From: Bacillota bacterium
Lineage (GTDB): Bacteria > Bacillota > Clostridia > Acetivibrionales > DSM-1351
Assembly: GCA_023398105.1 (NCBI GenBank)
Contig: JAEWST010000135.1
Coordinates: 1-11,284 of the forward strand
Length of the DNA stretch: 11,284 nt
Reading direction: 5' to 3'
In this document: piece by piece, positions 1 through 4,812 of the stretch
Layout: every line of letters begins with the position of its first letter
How positions within the stretch are numbered: the first letter of the stretch is position 1
The notes under the pieces: model-generated
Databases searched by the model: none
What the model saw: the letters and a program-made list of their open reading frames with translations, nothing else
What the model was told of the DNA's origin: nothing
Position numbers and translations under genes: made by a program

Positions 1-136
1 GGCCTATCTTATGCTGTACCTTTGCCTTTAATACATTAATGACACCAGTAAAAAATGGCGAAATCAATAATACTAGTATAATTTGAATAATTAATTTTAA
101 AATTGAAATAATCATAAACATGTCCATGTCCCACAT
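1..136 (-). CDS. HyfC/NuoH-like membrane subunit, 5' end only
   Basis: This is the first part of a gene that runs off the left edge. Read on the minus strand it encodes a hydrophobic helix followed by SPFFTGVINVLKAKVQHKIG, which matches the N-terminal pattern of the NuoH/HyfC/EchB family (a transmembrane helix, then a basic K-A-(K/R)-x-Q stretch). These proteins anchor the quinone- or hydrogenase-module side of complex I-like machines in the membrane. It follows the HyfB-like gene, the order seen in hydrogenase-4 and Ech-type operons, so the two are probably co-transcribed. The start is unsure: ATGs lie at 136, 127, 121 and 115. The one at 121 has a weak GTGGG eight bases upstream, while the strong AGGAGG at 175-180 has no standard in-frame start at normal spacing. 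The family call is fairly safe; the exact subunit name is inference. Confidence 0.7.
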   Translation of the reverse strand, partial: MWDMDMFMIISILKLIIQIILVLLISPFFTGVINVLKAKVQHKIG

Positions 137-174
137 TTTATAAAACAAAATAAAGAAATAATATGGACTCGGCA

Positions 175-180
175 CCTCCT
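175..180 (-). promoter_or_regulatory. Strong Shine-Dalgarno without a matching start
   Basis: AGGAGG on the minus strand lies upstream of the HyfC-like gene. The only in-frame start codon close by is a GTG overlapping the SD itself. The next in-frame candidates are a TTG about 26 nt away and ATGs 38 nt or more away. Either a non-standard start is used or this SD serves something else. Confidence 0.5.
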
Positions 181-271
181 GTATAAATATTTAAATTTAC
201 TTCATCCTTTTAATGGTGTTATATATCAAAAATAAATCCTGCAAAAGTATCAGATAATAAATATCAATATT

Positions 272-2338
272 TTACGCCATAAATGAATAGTAAAGCAACA
301 TTAAAACAACAATACTGAAAAAATATAGCAAGTAAGTATGAATACTACCTGTTTGTATTTTGAATCTATAATTTCTAGAAAATTTAATTATAAACTTTAT
401 TATTGGAGCATATAAATATTTCTCAAATACCTTTTCAGTCGACATAGAATATTTGCCTTTCTTAATATGATAGGGACCATCTCCTTCTGTAATAACTAAA
501 TCCCTATTAGGTTTAAATATTCCCCTAAGGATAATTCTGATTGATTTTGAAAAGCCTGTTGCTGAATACTGCATTTTAGGACTTATCTTTGTAAACCCAC
601 AATCCCAGGTGTTATAACGTTGCACAGAAGTTCTTTTTCTTATTGAAATCACTATAAGCACCATAATACCAGACAAAACCAATACTAAAATTGATAATAA
701 GCCAACTGATATATCAAGTTTACTTTCAGCTATAGGATAATGAACAAACTTAGTTAATGACCAATCAGTTGATAAAAGCTTTAAATTTAAAAACTCATTA
801 CTTACATTATCAATTATACTGATTGCATACCTAGAAAAAATACCTAAAGCCAAACAAAGACAGGATGAAATTCCAAGAGCAACTAACATAGGCTTCTCAG
901 GCTCTTTTACATTCTCAGCCTCAATAGTTCTAGGCATTCCTAAGAAGGAAATACCAAACATCTTTACAAAGCAAAAAGCAACTAAGGCACCTGTCAAAGA
1001 CAAAGTAGCAGCAACAATCATAAACAAAATAATAATAGATGAACTATCAGCAAACCAAACGATACTATTTATAATTGTTTGAAAAATAATAAATTCACTA
1101 ACAAAACCATTAAACGGAGGCACTGCAGAAATAGTCAAACAACCTATAAAAATAAAGATTGATGCAATTGGCATCTTCTTTATTAATCCACCTAACTTCT
1201 CCATATTTTTTGTATGTGTACTATATTGAATTGCTCCAGCACCCATAAATAGTAAAGACTTAAAAACTGCGTGATTTAAAGTATGTAAAAGTGTTGCTGT
1301 CAATGACAAAACAAGTAAAAAGGAATTATTAGTGGCTCTAGAAATAAGGATCATGCCAATTCCGCAGAATATAAGACCCATATTTTCAATACTTGAATAA
1401 GCCAATAACTTCTTAATATTAATAGTAGATGCAATTGAGTACGCAATTCCAAAAATTGCTGAAACAGAGCCCACTATCAAAGTCACAATACCCCACCACA
1501 TTGGATTGTTTGGTAAAAAGTCCAAAATCACTCTAAGTAAACCATAAATTGACATCTTTATCATTACACCTGACATTAATGCAGATATGTTACTAGGTGC
1601 AACTGGATGAGCGTATGGTAACCAAACATGCATTGGTATTATTCCTGCTTTAGTTCCAAAACCTATAAGCAAAAATATGAATATTATATTGGCATAGTTA
1701 TTTGGAATAGACGTACTACTTATAGTAGAAAAATCAAAGCTAAAGCTCTTTGTAAAATATGCCATTAAGCCAAAAGCTGCGGTTATAAAAATTGTGCCTG
1801 CATAGGTCATTATAATATAAATTCTGCTAGCCTTTTGTACGTCCTTTTTCTCACTTTCATAATTAACCAAAAAGTACGAAACTAAGGACATAATTTCCCA
1901 AAAAACTAAAAATAATAGCAAGTTACTACTTGATACTAAAAGAATCATAGATACAATAAAGAGATTATATAAAAATCCGAATATAGAAATGTTTTTTTTG
2001 AAAAAGTAATGAGTCATGTATGTATATGAAAATATAGAAACAACAAATGAAACTATAGCAATAATTAAAATAAATAGTGCAGCTAGATTATCTATTCTAA
2101 AGTTTAATGAAAGAAATGGGATATTATTATTTAATTTAAACTCTAAAGGGATATCCTTTAGAATAATTAATTTGTAAATCATTAATATACTTAATAATCC
2201 ACTAGCAATCAATGCACATGTGTTAGATAATCTGTTAGATATTTTAGGTACTGAGAATGTAAACAACGAAAAGAGACCACCAATTAAGTAAATTAACACA
2301 CATATCATAAAGTATATAATTATATTATTTGCTGTCAT
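272..2338 (-). CDS. HyfB/NuoL-family proton-conducting membrane subunit of an energy-converting hydrogenase-like complex
   Basis: A very hydrophobic protein of 688 residues from the chosen ATG. It belongs to the Mrp-antiporter-like family of complex I, hydrogenase-4, formate hydrogenlyase and CO-dependent hydrogenase subunits, which move H+ or Na+ across the cytoplasmic membrane. Visible hallmarks are a membrane Glu in FWE (about residue 148), the lysine-bearing GFGTKAGIIPMHVWLP block (Lys about 230), a second lysine in HTLNHAVFKSLLF (about 360), and RYNTWDCGF (about 574-582), a C-terminal block typical of HyfB/HycC/CooM rather than NuoL. A final helix ends the protein. The reading frame is open to 2383 (GTG), but ATG 2338 has GGAGG nine bases upstream, so I take the shorter form. 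It has its own promoter and precedes a HyfC-like gene. Whether the complex is Hyf-, Ech- or Coo-like cannot be decided here. Confidence 0.9.
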   Translation of the reverse strand: MTANNIIIYFMICVLIYLIGGLFSLFTFSVPKISNRLSNTCALIASGLLSILMIYKLIILKDIPLEFKLNNNIPFLSLNFRIDNLAALFILIIAIVSFVVSIFSYTYMTHYFFKKNISIFGFLYNLFIVSMILLVSSSNLLLFLVFWEIMSLVSYFLVNYESEKKDVQKASRIYIIMTYAGTIFITAAFGLMAYFTKSFSFDFSTISSTSIPNNYANIIFIFLLIGFGTKAGIIPMHVWLPYAHPVAPSNISALMSGVMIKMSIYGLLRVILDFLPNNPMWWGIVTLIVGSVSAIFGIAYSIASTINIKKLLAYSSIENMGLIFCGIGMILISRATNNSFLLVLSLTATLLHTLNHAVFKSLLFMGAGAIQYSTHTKNMEKLGGLIKKMPIASIFIFIGCLTISAVPPFNGFVSEFIIFQTIINSIVWFADSSSIIILFMIVAATLSLTGALVAFCFVKMFGISFLGMPRTIEAENVKEPEKPMLVALGISSCLCLALGIFSRYAISIIDNVSNEFLNLKLLSTDWSLTKFVHYPIAESKLDISVGLLSILVLVLSGIMVLIVISIRKRTSVQRYNTWDCGFTKISPKMQYSATGFSKSIRIILRGIFKPNRDLVITEGDGPYHIKKGKYSMSTEKVFEKYLYAPIIKFIIKFSRNYRFKIQTGSIHTYLLYFFSIVVLMLLYYSFMA

Positions 2339-2390
2339 GAAACAAAACCTCCAAGTTAAACCAACTAAGTTCTTGTCTAGCACAGCCTAT

Positions 2391-2419
2391 ATAATACTAC
2401 CGCATTCTGCAAATGTCAA
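2391..2419 (-). promoter_or_regulatory. Promoter of the HyfB-like operon
   Basis: On the minus strand a perfect TTGACA (2414-2419) is followed after exactly 17 bp by TATTAT (2391-2396), a near-consensus sigma-A promoter. The spacer includes a small inverted repeat, GCA-GAA-TGC. The transcript would start near 2384 and give a leader of about 45 nt before ATG 2338. Confidence 0.75.
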
Positions 2420-2450
2420 ATTTTTATAAATGGTGATATAAAACTACTAA

Positions 2451-2475
2451 TTTATATTCAAAAAAATAATATAAA
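2451..2475 (-). terminator. Weak AT-only hairpin after the LysM gene
   Basis: TTTATATT and AATATAAA form an 8-bp inverted repeat around a 9-base, T-rich loop just downstream of the LysM gene stop. With no GC pairs it would be a poor terminator. Nothing better is seen between this gene and the promoter of the HyfB-like operon. Confidence 0.25.
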
Positions 2476-2483
2476 CGAAAAAC

Positions 2484-2783
2484 TTATTCTATATTGTTAT
2501 CATCACAAGGAACTAAAATAGTTGTTTTTTCAAGTATAAAGCTTGACTTCAAATTGTTAATTCTCTTTAGATTATGTATATATTCTCTAATATTATATTT
2601 GCTTCCATGTTTCTCAGCAATAGACCAAAGTGTATCTCCAGAATTAACTACTATAGACTTATACTGTGGCTCCTTATAACCTGAGACTGCATTTGTATAA
2701 ATCATTATAAATGTAATAAGTGAGAGTATAAATAGAAAACTAAAAAATTTTCTTTTGTCTTTTAAGATATATTTTTTCTTCAT
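2484..2783 (-). CDS. yneA: YneA-like SOS cell-division inhibitor, membrane-anchored LysM protein
   Basis: A small protein of 99 residues: a basic N-terminus (MKKKYILKDKRK), one transmembrane helix at about residues 13-31, then a LysM domain at about 43-92 (SGDTLWSIAEKHG is the typical opening). In Bacillus subtilis, YneA has this build and similar length, lies divergent to lexA, and delays septation during DNA damage. Here lexA is also the divergent neighbour, and two LexA boxes sit on the promoter, so an SOS-induced division inhibitor is a strong inference. The LysM domain would face outward and bind peptidoglycan. The frame extends to an ATG at 2801, but that codon lies inside a LexA box without an SD. 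ATG 2783 is preceded by GGGGTGG at good spacing and is preferred. Confidence 0.85.
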   Translation of the reverse strand: MKKKYILKDKRKFFSFLFILSLITFIMIYTNAVSGYKEPQYKSIVVNSGDTLWSIAEKHGSKYNIREYIHNLKRINNLKSSFILEKTTILVPCDDNNIE

Positions 2784-2795
2784 ATTAACCACCCC

Positions 2796-2807
2796 AAACA
2801 TATGTTC
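2796..2807. promoter_or_regulatory. LexA box 2 of the yneA promoter
   Basis: On the minus strand this reads GAAC-ATAT-GTTT, one mismatch from the Gram-positive LexA core GAAC-N4-GTTC. It lies just after the expected yneA transcription start, and its centre is 32 bp (about three helical turns) from box 1. Confidence 0.65.
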
Positions 2808-2819
2808 TACACAAAATAT

Positions 2820-2848
2820 ATAATACAGAACATGCGTTCTGTTGTCAA
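2820..2848 (-). promoter_or_regulatory. yneA promoter
   Basis: On the minus strand TTGACA (2843-2848), a 17-bp spacer and TATTAT (2820-2825) form a near-consensus promoter. The spacer is almost entirely occupied by a LexA box, so repressor and RNA polymerase should be mutually exclusive. The expected start is near 2813, giving a leader of about 30 nt. Confidence 0.85.
2828..2839. promoter_or_regulatory. LexA box 1 (perfect SOS box)
   Basis: GAAC-ATGC-GTTC, with flanking symmetry CA...TG (2826-2841), matches the known Gram-positive LexA/DinR operator core exactly. It sits between the -35 and -10 of the yneA promoter, so LexA bound here would block yneA transcription until SOS induction. Confidence 0.88.
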
Positions 2849-2876
2849 TAGTTTTTTAAATTTTAAAAGAATTTCC

Positions 2877-2888
2877 GAACATTAGTTT
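2877..2888. promoter_or_regulatory. LexA box 3, probable lexA autoregulatory site
   Basis: GAAC-ATTA-GTTT, within CGAACATTAGTTTG (2876-2889), is one mismatch from the LexA core. Its right half overlaps the -35 of the plus-strand promoter that reads toward lexA, which suits autorepression. Confidence 0.6.
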
Positions 2889-2914
2889 GATTTAATAGTT
2901 TATTGTGTTATACT
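2887..2914 (+). promoter_or_regulatory. Probable promoter of the lexA leader transcript
   Basis: TTGATT (2887-2892), a 16-bp spacer and TATACT (2909-2914) form a reasonable promoter reading toward lexA. A LexA-type box overlaps the -35. If used, the message starts near 2921 and carries about 750 nt before the lexA start codon. Confidence 0.6.
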
Positions 2915-2923
2915 TGTTATAAC
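2907..2923. promoter_or_regulatory. Perfect inverted repeat over the -10 and start site
   Basis: GTTATA-CTTGT-TATAAC is a perfect 6-bp inverted repeat with a 5-base centre. It covers the -10 and predicted start of the lexA leader promoter. It could be an operator for a second regulator or part of the RNA's 5' end; no regulator is identified. Confidence 0.35.
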
Positions 2924-2960
2924 GAGGCAATTATTCAACTCCCCAGCTGAAATTAAGCAT

Positions 2961-2999
2961 ATCTGCAATACATTTGAAATCTTATTACTATTTGCAGAT
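2961..2999 (+). ncRNA. Leader hairpin A
   Basis: ATCTGCAA (2961-2968) and TTGCAGAT (2992-2999) form an 8-bp stem around a 23-base loop. A T-rich stretch ending in TTTTTT follows, and then the SD of a short reading frame. It may be a leader RNA fold or weak attenuator. Confidence 0.4.
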
Positions 3000-3034
3000 T
3001 TTAGAATAAATTTTTTCAGTATAGGAGGGTATAA

Positions 3035-3109
3035 ATGTATACAAAGATTGCCAGACTCAGCTATGCTAGAGTTATTCGCTGTAGTTATATTATTTTTGAA
3101 GCAGGTTAG
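3035..3109 (+). CDS. Short leader ORF (24 codons)
   Basis: ATG 3035 is preceded by AGGAGGG with a good spacer, one of the best SDs in the window. The frame runs 24 codons (begins MYTKIARLSYARV) to TAG at 3107-3109. It lies in the lexA leader between two hairpins. No family is recognised. It is probably a leader peptide or a decayed gene start, and translation is inferred from the SD alone. Confidence 0.35.
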   Translation: MYTKIARLSYARVIRCSYIIFEAG

Positions 3110-3118
3110 CTTGAAAAG

Positions 3119-3158
3119 CTCGAAAATAAAGTTTGTACGAACATAGTGCGTTTTCGAG
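3119..3158 (+). ncRNA. Leader hairpin B
   Basis: CTCGAAAA (3119-3126) and TTTTCGAG (3151-3158) are perfectly complementary. A smaller inverted repeat, GTT-TGTAC-GAAC, lies inside the loop. A short A-run/T-run inverted repeat follows at 3162-3182. The result is a sizeable RNA fold directly after the short leader ORF. Confidence 0.4.
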
Positions 3159-3213
3159 TCACAAAAAAACAAGTGTTTTTTGATGGTATGTTTGGAATGA
3201 AACTGTCAATAAT

Positions 3214-3239
3214 GAGGTGCACCTCTGCGAAGCTGAGGT
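3214..3239 (+). ncRNA. Two mutually exclusive hairpins sharing ACCTC
   Basis: GAGGTGCACCTC (3214-3225) is a perfect palindrome. ACCTCTGCGAAGCTGAGGT (3221-3239) forms a stem of five pairs, one mismatch and two more pairs, closed by a GAA loop. Both need the same ACCTC, so they compete. That ACCTC is also complementary to the GAGGT of the SD of the first downstream repeat. Confidence 0.45.
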
Positions 3240-3257
3240 TTCCAATGATAGTTTTAC

Positions 3258-3263
3258 TATAAT
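3258..3263 (+). promoter_or_regulatory. Possible -10 box before the repeat array
   Basis: A perfect TATAAT ends six bases before the first repeat, so a transcript could start at the first base of the array. No good -35 lies 16-18 bp upstream, so this is only a candidate second promoter for lexA. Confidence 0.3.
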
Positions 3264-3280
3264 TTTATGCCGAAAGTCGG

Positions 3281-3342
3281 CGTGGGAGGTTAGCATGAAG
3301 GAAAGTGGGCTTAAGCTATCTAAAATGATGCGTACCTCCACG
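3281..3342 (+). promoter_or_regulatory. SD/anti-SD inverted repeat in unit 1 (repeated in each unit)
   Basis: CGTGGGAGGT (3281-3290) pairs with ACCTCCACG (3334-3342) over nine base pairs with one bulged G. GCAT (3293-3296, overlapping the ATG) pairs with ATGC (3328-3331) just inside. This would hide both SD and start codon. Equivalent SDs begin at 3376, 3471, 3567 and 3661 (lexA), and anti-SDs at 3429, 3524 and 3619. The complementarity is read directly; a regulatory effect is inference. Confidence 0.6.
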
Positions 3343-3393
3343 AGTATTTCACCAAATTTTTTTGCCGAAAGTCGGCGTGGGAGGTTAGCATGA
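3295..3393 (+). CDS. Repeat-encoded short ORF, unit 1 (32 codons)
   Basis: ATG 3295 follows GGAGG by five bases. The frame begins MKESGLKLSK, continues with a Ser/Thr-rich middle and ends in a basic SRRGRLA tail. TGA overlaps the ATG of the next unit as ATGA, the usual arrangement for translational coupling. No family is recognised. It may be translated for its effect on RNA folding rather than for its product. Confidence 0.35.
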   Translation: MKESGLKLSKMMRTSTSISPNFFAESRRGRLA

Positions 3394-3488
3394 AGGAAAG
3401 TGGGCTTAAGCTATCAAAAATGATGCGTACCTCCACGAGTATTTCACCAAATTTTTTTGCCGATAGTCGGCGTGGGAGGTTAGCATGA
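3390..3488 (+). CDS. Repeat-encoded short ORF, unit 2 (32 codons)
   Basis: Same layout as unit 1: SD, ATG 3390, 32 codons, and a TGA overlapping the ATG of unit 3. It differs from unit 1 by one synonymous codon (Ser TCT to TCA) and one Glu-to-Asp change at residue 25. Function unknown. Confidence 0.35.
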   Translation: MKESGLKLSKMMRTSTSISPNFFADSRRGRLA

Positions 3489-3562
3489 AGGAAAGTGGGC
3501 TTAAGCTGTCAAAAATGATGCGTACCTCCACGAGTATTTCACCAAATTTTTTTTGCCGATAG
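3485..3562 (+). pseudogene. Repeat-encoded short ORF, unit 3, frameshifted
   Basis: The T-run in this unit has eight Ts instead of seven. The frame shifts after residue 23 and stops at TAG 3560-3562, giving 25 codons, so it no longer reaches the next ATG. SD and anti-SD are intact. Confidence 0.4.
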
Positions 3563-3580
3563 TCGGCGTGGGAGGTTAGC

Positions 3581-3613
3581 ATGAAGGAAAGTGGGTTTAA
3601 GCTTCAAAAATGA
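3581..3613 (+). pseudogene. Repeat-encoded short ORF, unit 4, truncated to 10 codons
   Basis: A one-base deletion relative to unit 3 (GCTGTC to GCTTC) shifts the frame, and TGA at 3611-3613 ends it after ten codons. That stop lies five bases upstream of anti-SD 4, so a terminating ribosome would cover the segment able to sequester the lexA SD. Whether this matters is inference. Confidence 0.4.
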
Positions 3614-3674
3614 TGCGTACCTCCACGAGTATTTCACCAAATTTTTTTGCCGATAGTCGGCGTGGGAGGTTAAT

Positions 3675-4328
3675 ATGTCAAAGAAAAGTTCAGATAAACA
3701 ACAAGAAATTCTTGAATATGTATCTAAATGTGTAAATGAAAACGGATACCCGCCGTCAGTTAGAGAAATATGTGCTGCCGTTGGTTTTAAATCCACCTCT
3801 ACTGTCCATGCATATTTACAAAAGCTTACTGATAGCGGTGTGTTACAAAAAGATCCAACAAAACCTAGAGCCATAAAAATTCTTAACAACTCAAATTTAC
3901 AAGTAAAGGAATCAAATGAAAATTATAAGGAAGGCTATTATACATCCCGTGAAATGGTTAATGTACCAATAGTGGGTAAAGTTGCTGCTGGTCAGCCTAT
4001 TTTAGCTGTTGAAAATATAACAGACACTTTTCCTCTTCCAGTTGAATTTGTTCAGAATAGTGATGCTTTCATGCTGAAAGTACAAGGTGACAGTATGATT
4101 GAGGCTGGCATATTGGACAAGGATTTTGTTTTAGTCAGGCAACAAGCTTCAGCAAATAATGGTGATATTATTGTAGCTTTACTTGGAGATGAAGCTACTT
4201 GTAAGACTTTTTTCAAGGAAAAGGATTATATCCGATTACAGCCTGAAAATAGTAGCATGGAACCCATTATTGTAAAAGATAATTTTTCTATTTTAGGTAA
4301 GGTAATAGGTGTATTCAGACGTATGTAA
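3675..4328 (+). CDS. lexA: LexA, SOS transcriptional repressor
   Basis: 217 residues with the full LexA layout. An N-terminal winged helix-turn-helix (about 1-70) includes GYPPSVREICAAVGFKSTSTVH. A linker follows, then the self-cleavage site Ala105-Gly106 in GKVAAGQP, and a C-terminal peptidase domain with catalytic Ser140 (QGDSM) and Lys177 (ATCKTFF). LexA binds GAAC-N4-GTTC operators, and RecA on single-stranded DNA triggers its autocleavage. Three such operators lie between it and the divergent yneA. ATG 3675 sits five bases after a GGAGG supplied by the truncated fifth repeat. The long repeat-filled leader is unusual, since a LexA-controlled gene usually has its operator close to the start. 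A strong terminator follows, so lexA is probably monocistronic apart from leader ORFs. Confidence 0.97.
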   Translation: MSKKSSDKQQEILEYVSKCVNENGYPPSVREICAAVGFKSTSTVHAYLQKLTDSGVLQKDPTKPRAIKILNNSNLQVKESNENYKEGYYTSREMVNVPIVGKVAAGQPILAVENITDTFPLPVEFVQNSDAFMLKVQGDSMIEAGILDKDFVLVRQQASANNGDIIVALLGDEATCKTFFKEKDYIRLQPENSSMEPIIVKDNFSILGKVIGVFRRM

Positions 4329-4377
4329 AAAAAGGCTGTCACAAATTTAGAACACTATTTTTGTGACAGCCTTTTTT
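4328..4377. terminator. Strong bidirectional intrinsic terminator
   Basis: GGCTGTCACAAA (4334-4345) pairs perfectly with TTTGTGACAGCC (4360-4371). An A-run before and a T-run after make it work on either strand. It ends lexA and can also stop minus-strand transcripts arriving from hfq. The rest of 4378-4569 is AT-rich with only weak inverted repeats and no gene that I can support. Confidence 0.93.
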
Positions 4378-4569
4378 ATATTACCCACTCTTTTTTTGCA
4401 ATTAAAACACTAGTTTCCTTTAAATATTTTTATATAACTATACTATATATTATTTTATTAGCTTCTCTTATTAGAAAAAAAGCATCTTGTTATGAATTAG
4501 CTTAGAATTGTTTAATTCCAGCCCAAAATTTTATATGCAAAAAATTTAGTTGTTCTTCTTTACGTTGAA

Positions 4570-4812
4570 TTATTCTTTTATTTGTTCATTAAATATTAAA
4601 TTTACCATTTTAATTGGAGTTATTGTAGAAATTGCATGTTTATAAACCATCTGTTGCTTACCATCGCTATCTAAAACAACAGTAAAGTTATCAAAGCCCT
4701 TAACCATTCCTTTTAGCTGAAATCCATTTGTTAAATATATCGTAACAGCTATATGCTCTTTCCTGACTTGATTCAAAAAAATATCCTGCAAATTAATTGT
4801 ACTCTTTACCAA
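4570..4812 (-). CDS. hfq: Hfq RNA chaperone
   Basis: An 80-residue Sm-like protein from the TTG start, the usual length for clostridial Hfq. Sm1 is seen in VTIYLTNGFQLKGMVKGFDNFTVVLD, and Sm2 in the YKHAIST motif that contributes to the proximal uridine-binding surface. Hfq forms a cytoplasmic hexamer that binds small RNAs and mRNAs. The frame is open to a GTG at 4821, but AAAGGAG directly abuts that codon. TTG 4812 lies eight bases after the same SD and gives the family-typical N-terminus MVKSTINLQDIFLNQVRKE. It is the last gene of the mutS-mutL-miaA-hfq series, an order common in Firmicutes, though the gap to miaA suggests its own promoter as well. Confidence 0.95.
   Translation of the reverse strand: MVKSTINLQDIFLNQVRKEHIAVTIYLTNGFQLKGMVKGFDNFTVVLDSDGKQQMVYKHAISTITPIKMVNLIFNEQIKE

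Larger units (their letters stand above)
3269..3672 (+). repeat. Tandem array: four 94-96 bp units plus a truncated fifth forming the lexA SD
   Basis: Units begin at 3269, 3364, 3459, 3555 and 3649, with periods 95, 95, 96 and 94, and are nearly identical. Order within a unit: a small hairpin GCCGA-(A/T)AG-TCGGC; an SD in CGTGGGAGGT; ATG; a purine-rich stretch; GCTTAAGC (changed in unit 4); ATGATGCGT; ACCTCCACG; and a T-run of 7 or 8. The fifth copy stops right after its SD (GGGAGGTTA), and lexA begins there, so the lexA ribosome-binding site is itself repeat-derived. The units abut without spacers and are far too long for a CRISPR. Copies differ mostly by single substitutions and one-base indels, which points to recent expansion. 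Confidence 0.95.

Noticed and set aside
2339..2383. Longer HyfB-like protein starting at the GTG at 2383
   Set aside because: The extension has polar, non-conserved residues and overlaps the predicted transcription start. ATG 2338 has a GGAGG at workable spacing.
2842..2870. Plus-strand promoter starting with TTGTCA next to LexA box 1
   Set aside because: No acceptable -10 lies 16-18 bp downstream (AAAAGA). The hexamer is the opposite strand of the yneA -35.
3139..3156. Another LexA box around CGAACATAGTGCGTT
   Set aside because: The GAAC half has no GTTC half at the required four-base spacing. The local symmetry belongs to hairpin B.
2900..3341. Minus-strand reading frames across the lexA leader
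   Set aside because: They lack placed SDs and any family character, and run over hairpins and repeats. They look like chance frames.
3354..3363. T-run at the end of each repeat as an intrinsic terminator
   Set aside because: The SD/anti-SD stem ends well over ten bases before the T-run, and no stem directly adjoins it.
3269..3672. CRISPR array
   Set aside because: The units are 94-96 bp and abut directly with no unique spacers, and no cas gene is nearby.
3539..3889. Minus-strand reading frame across the array end and the lexA N-terminus
   Set aside because: It is antisense to the conserved LexA DNA-binding domain and its protein resembles no family.
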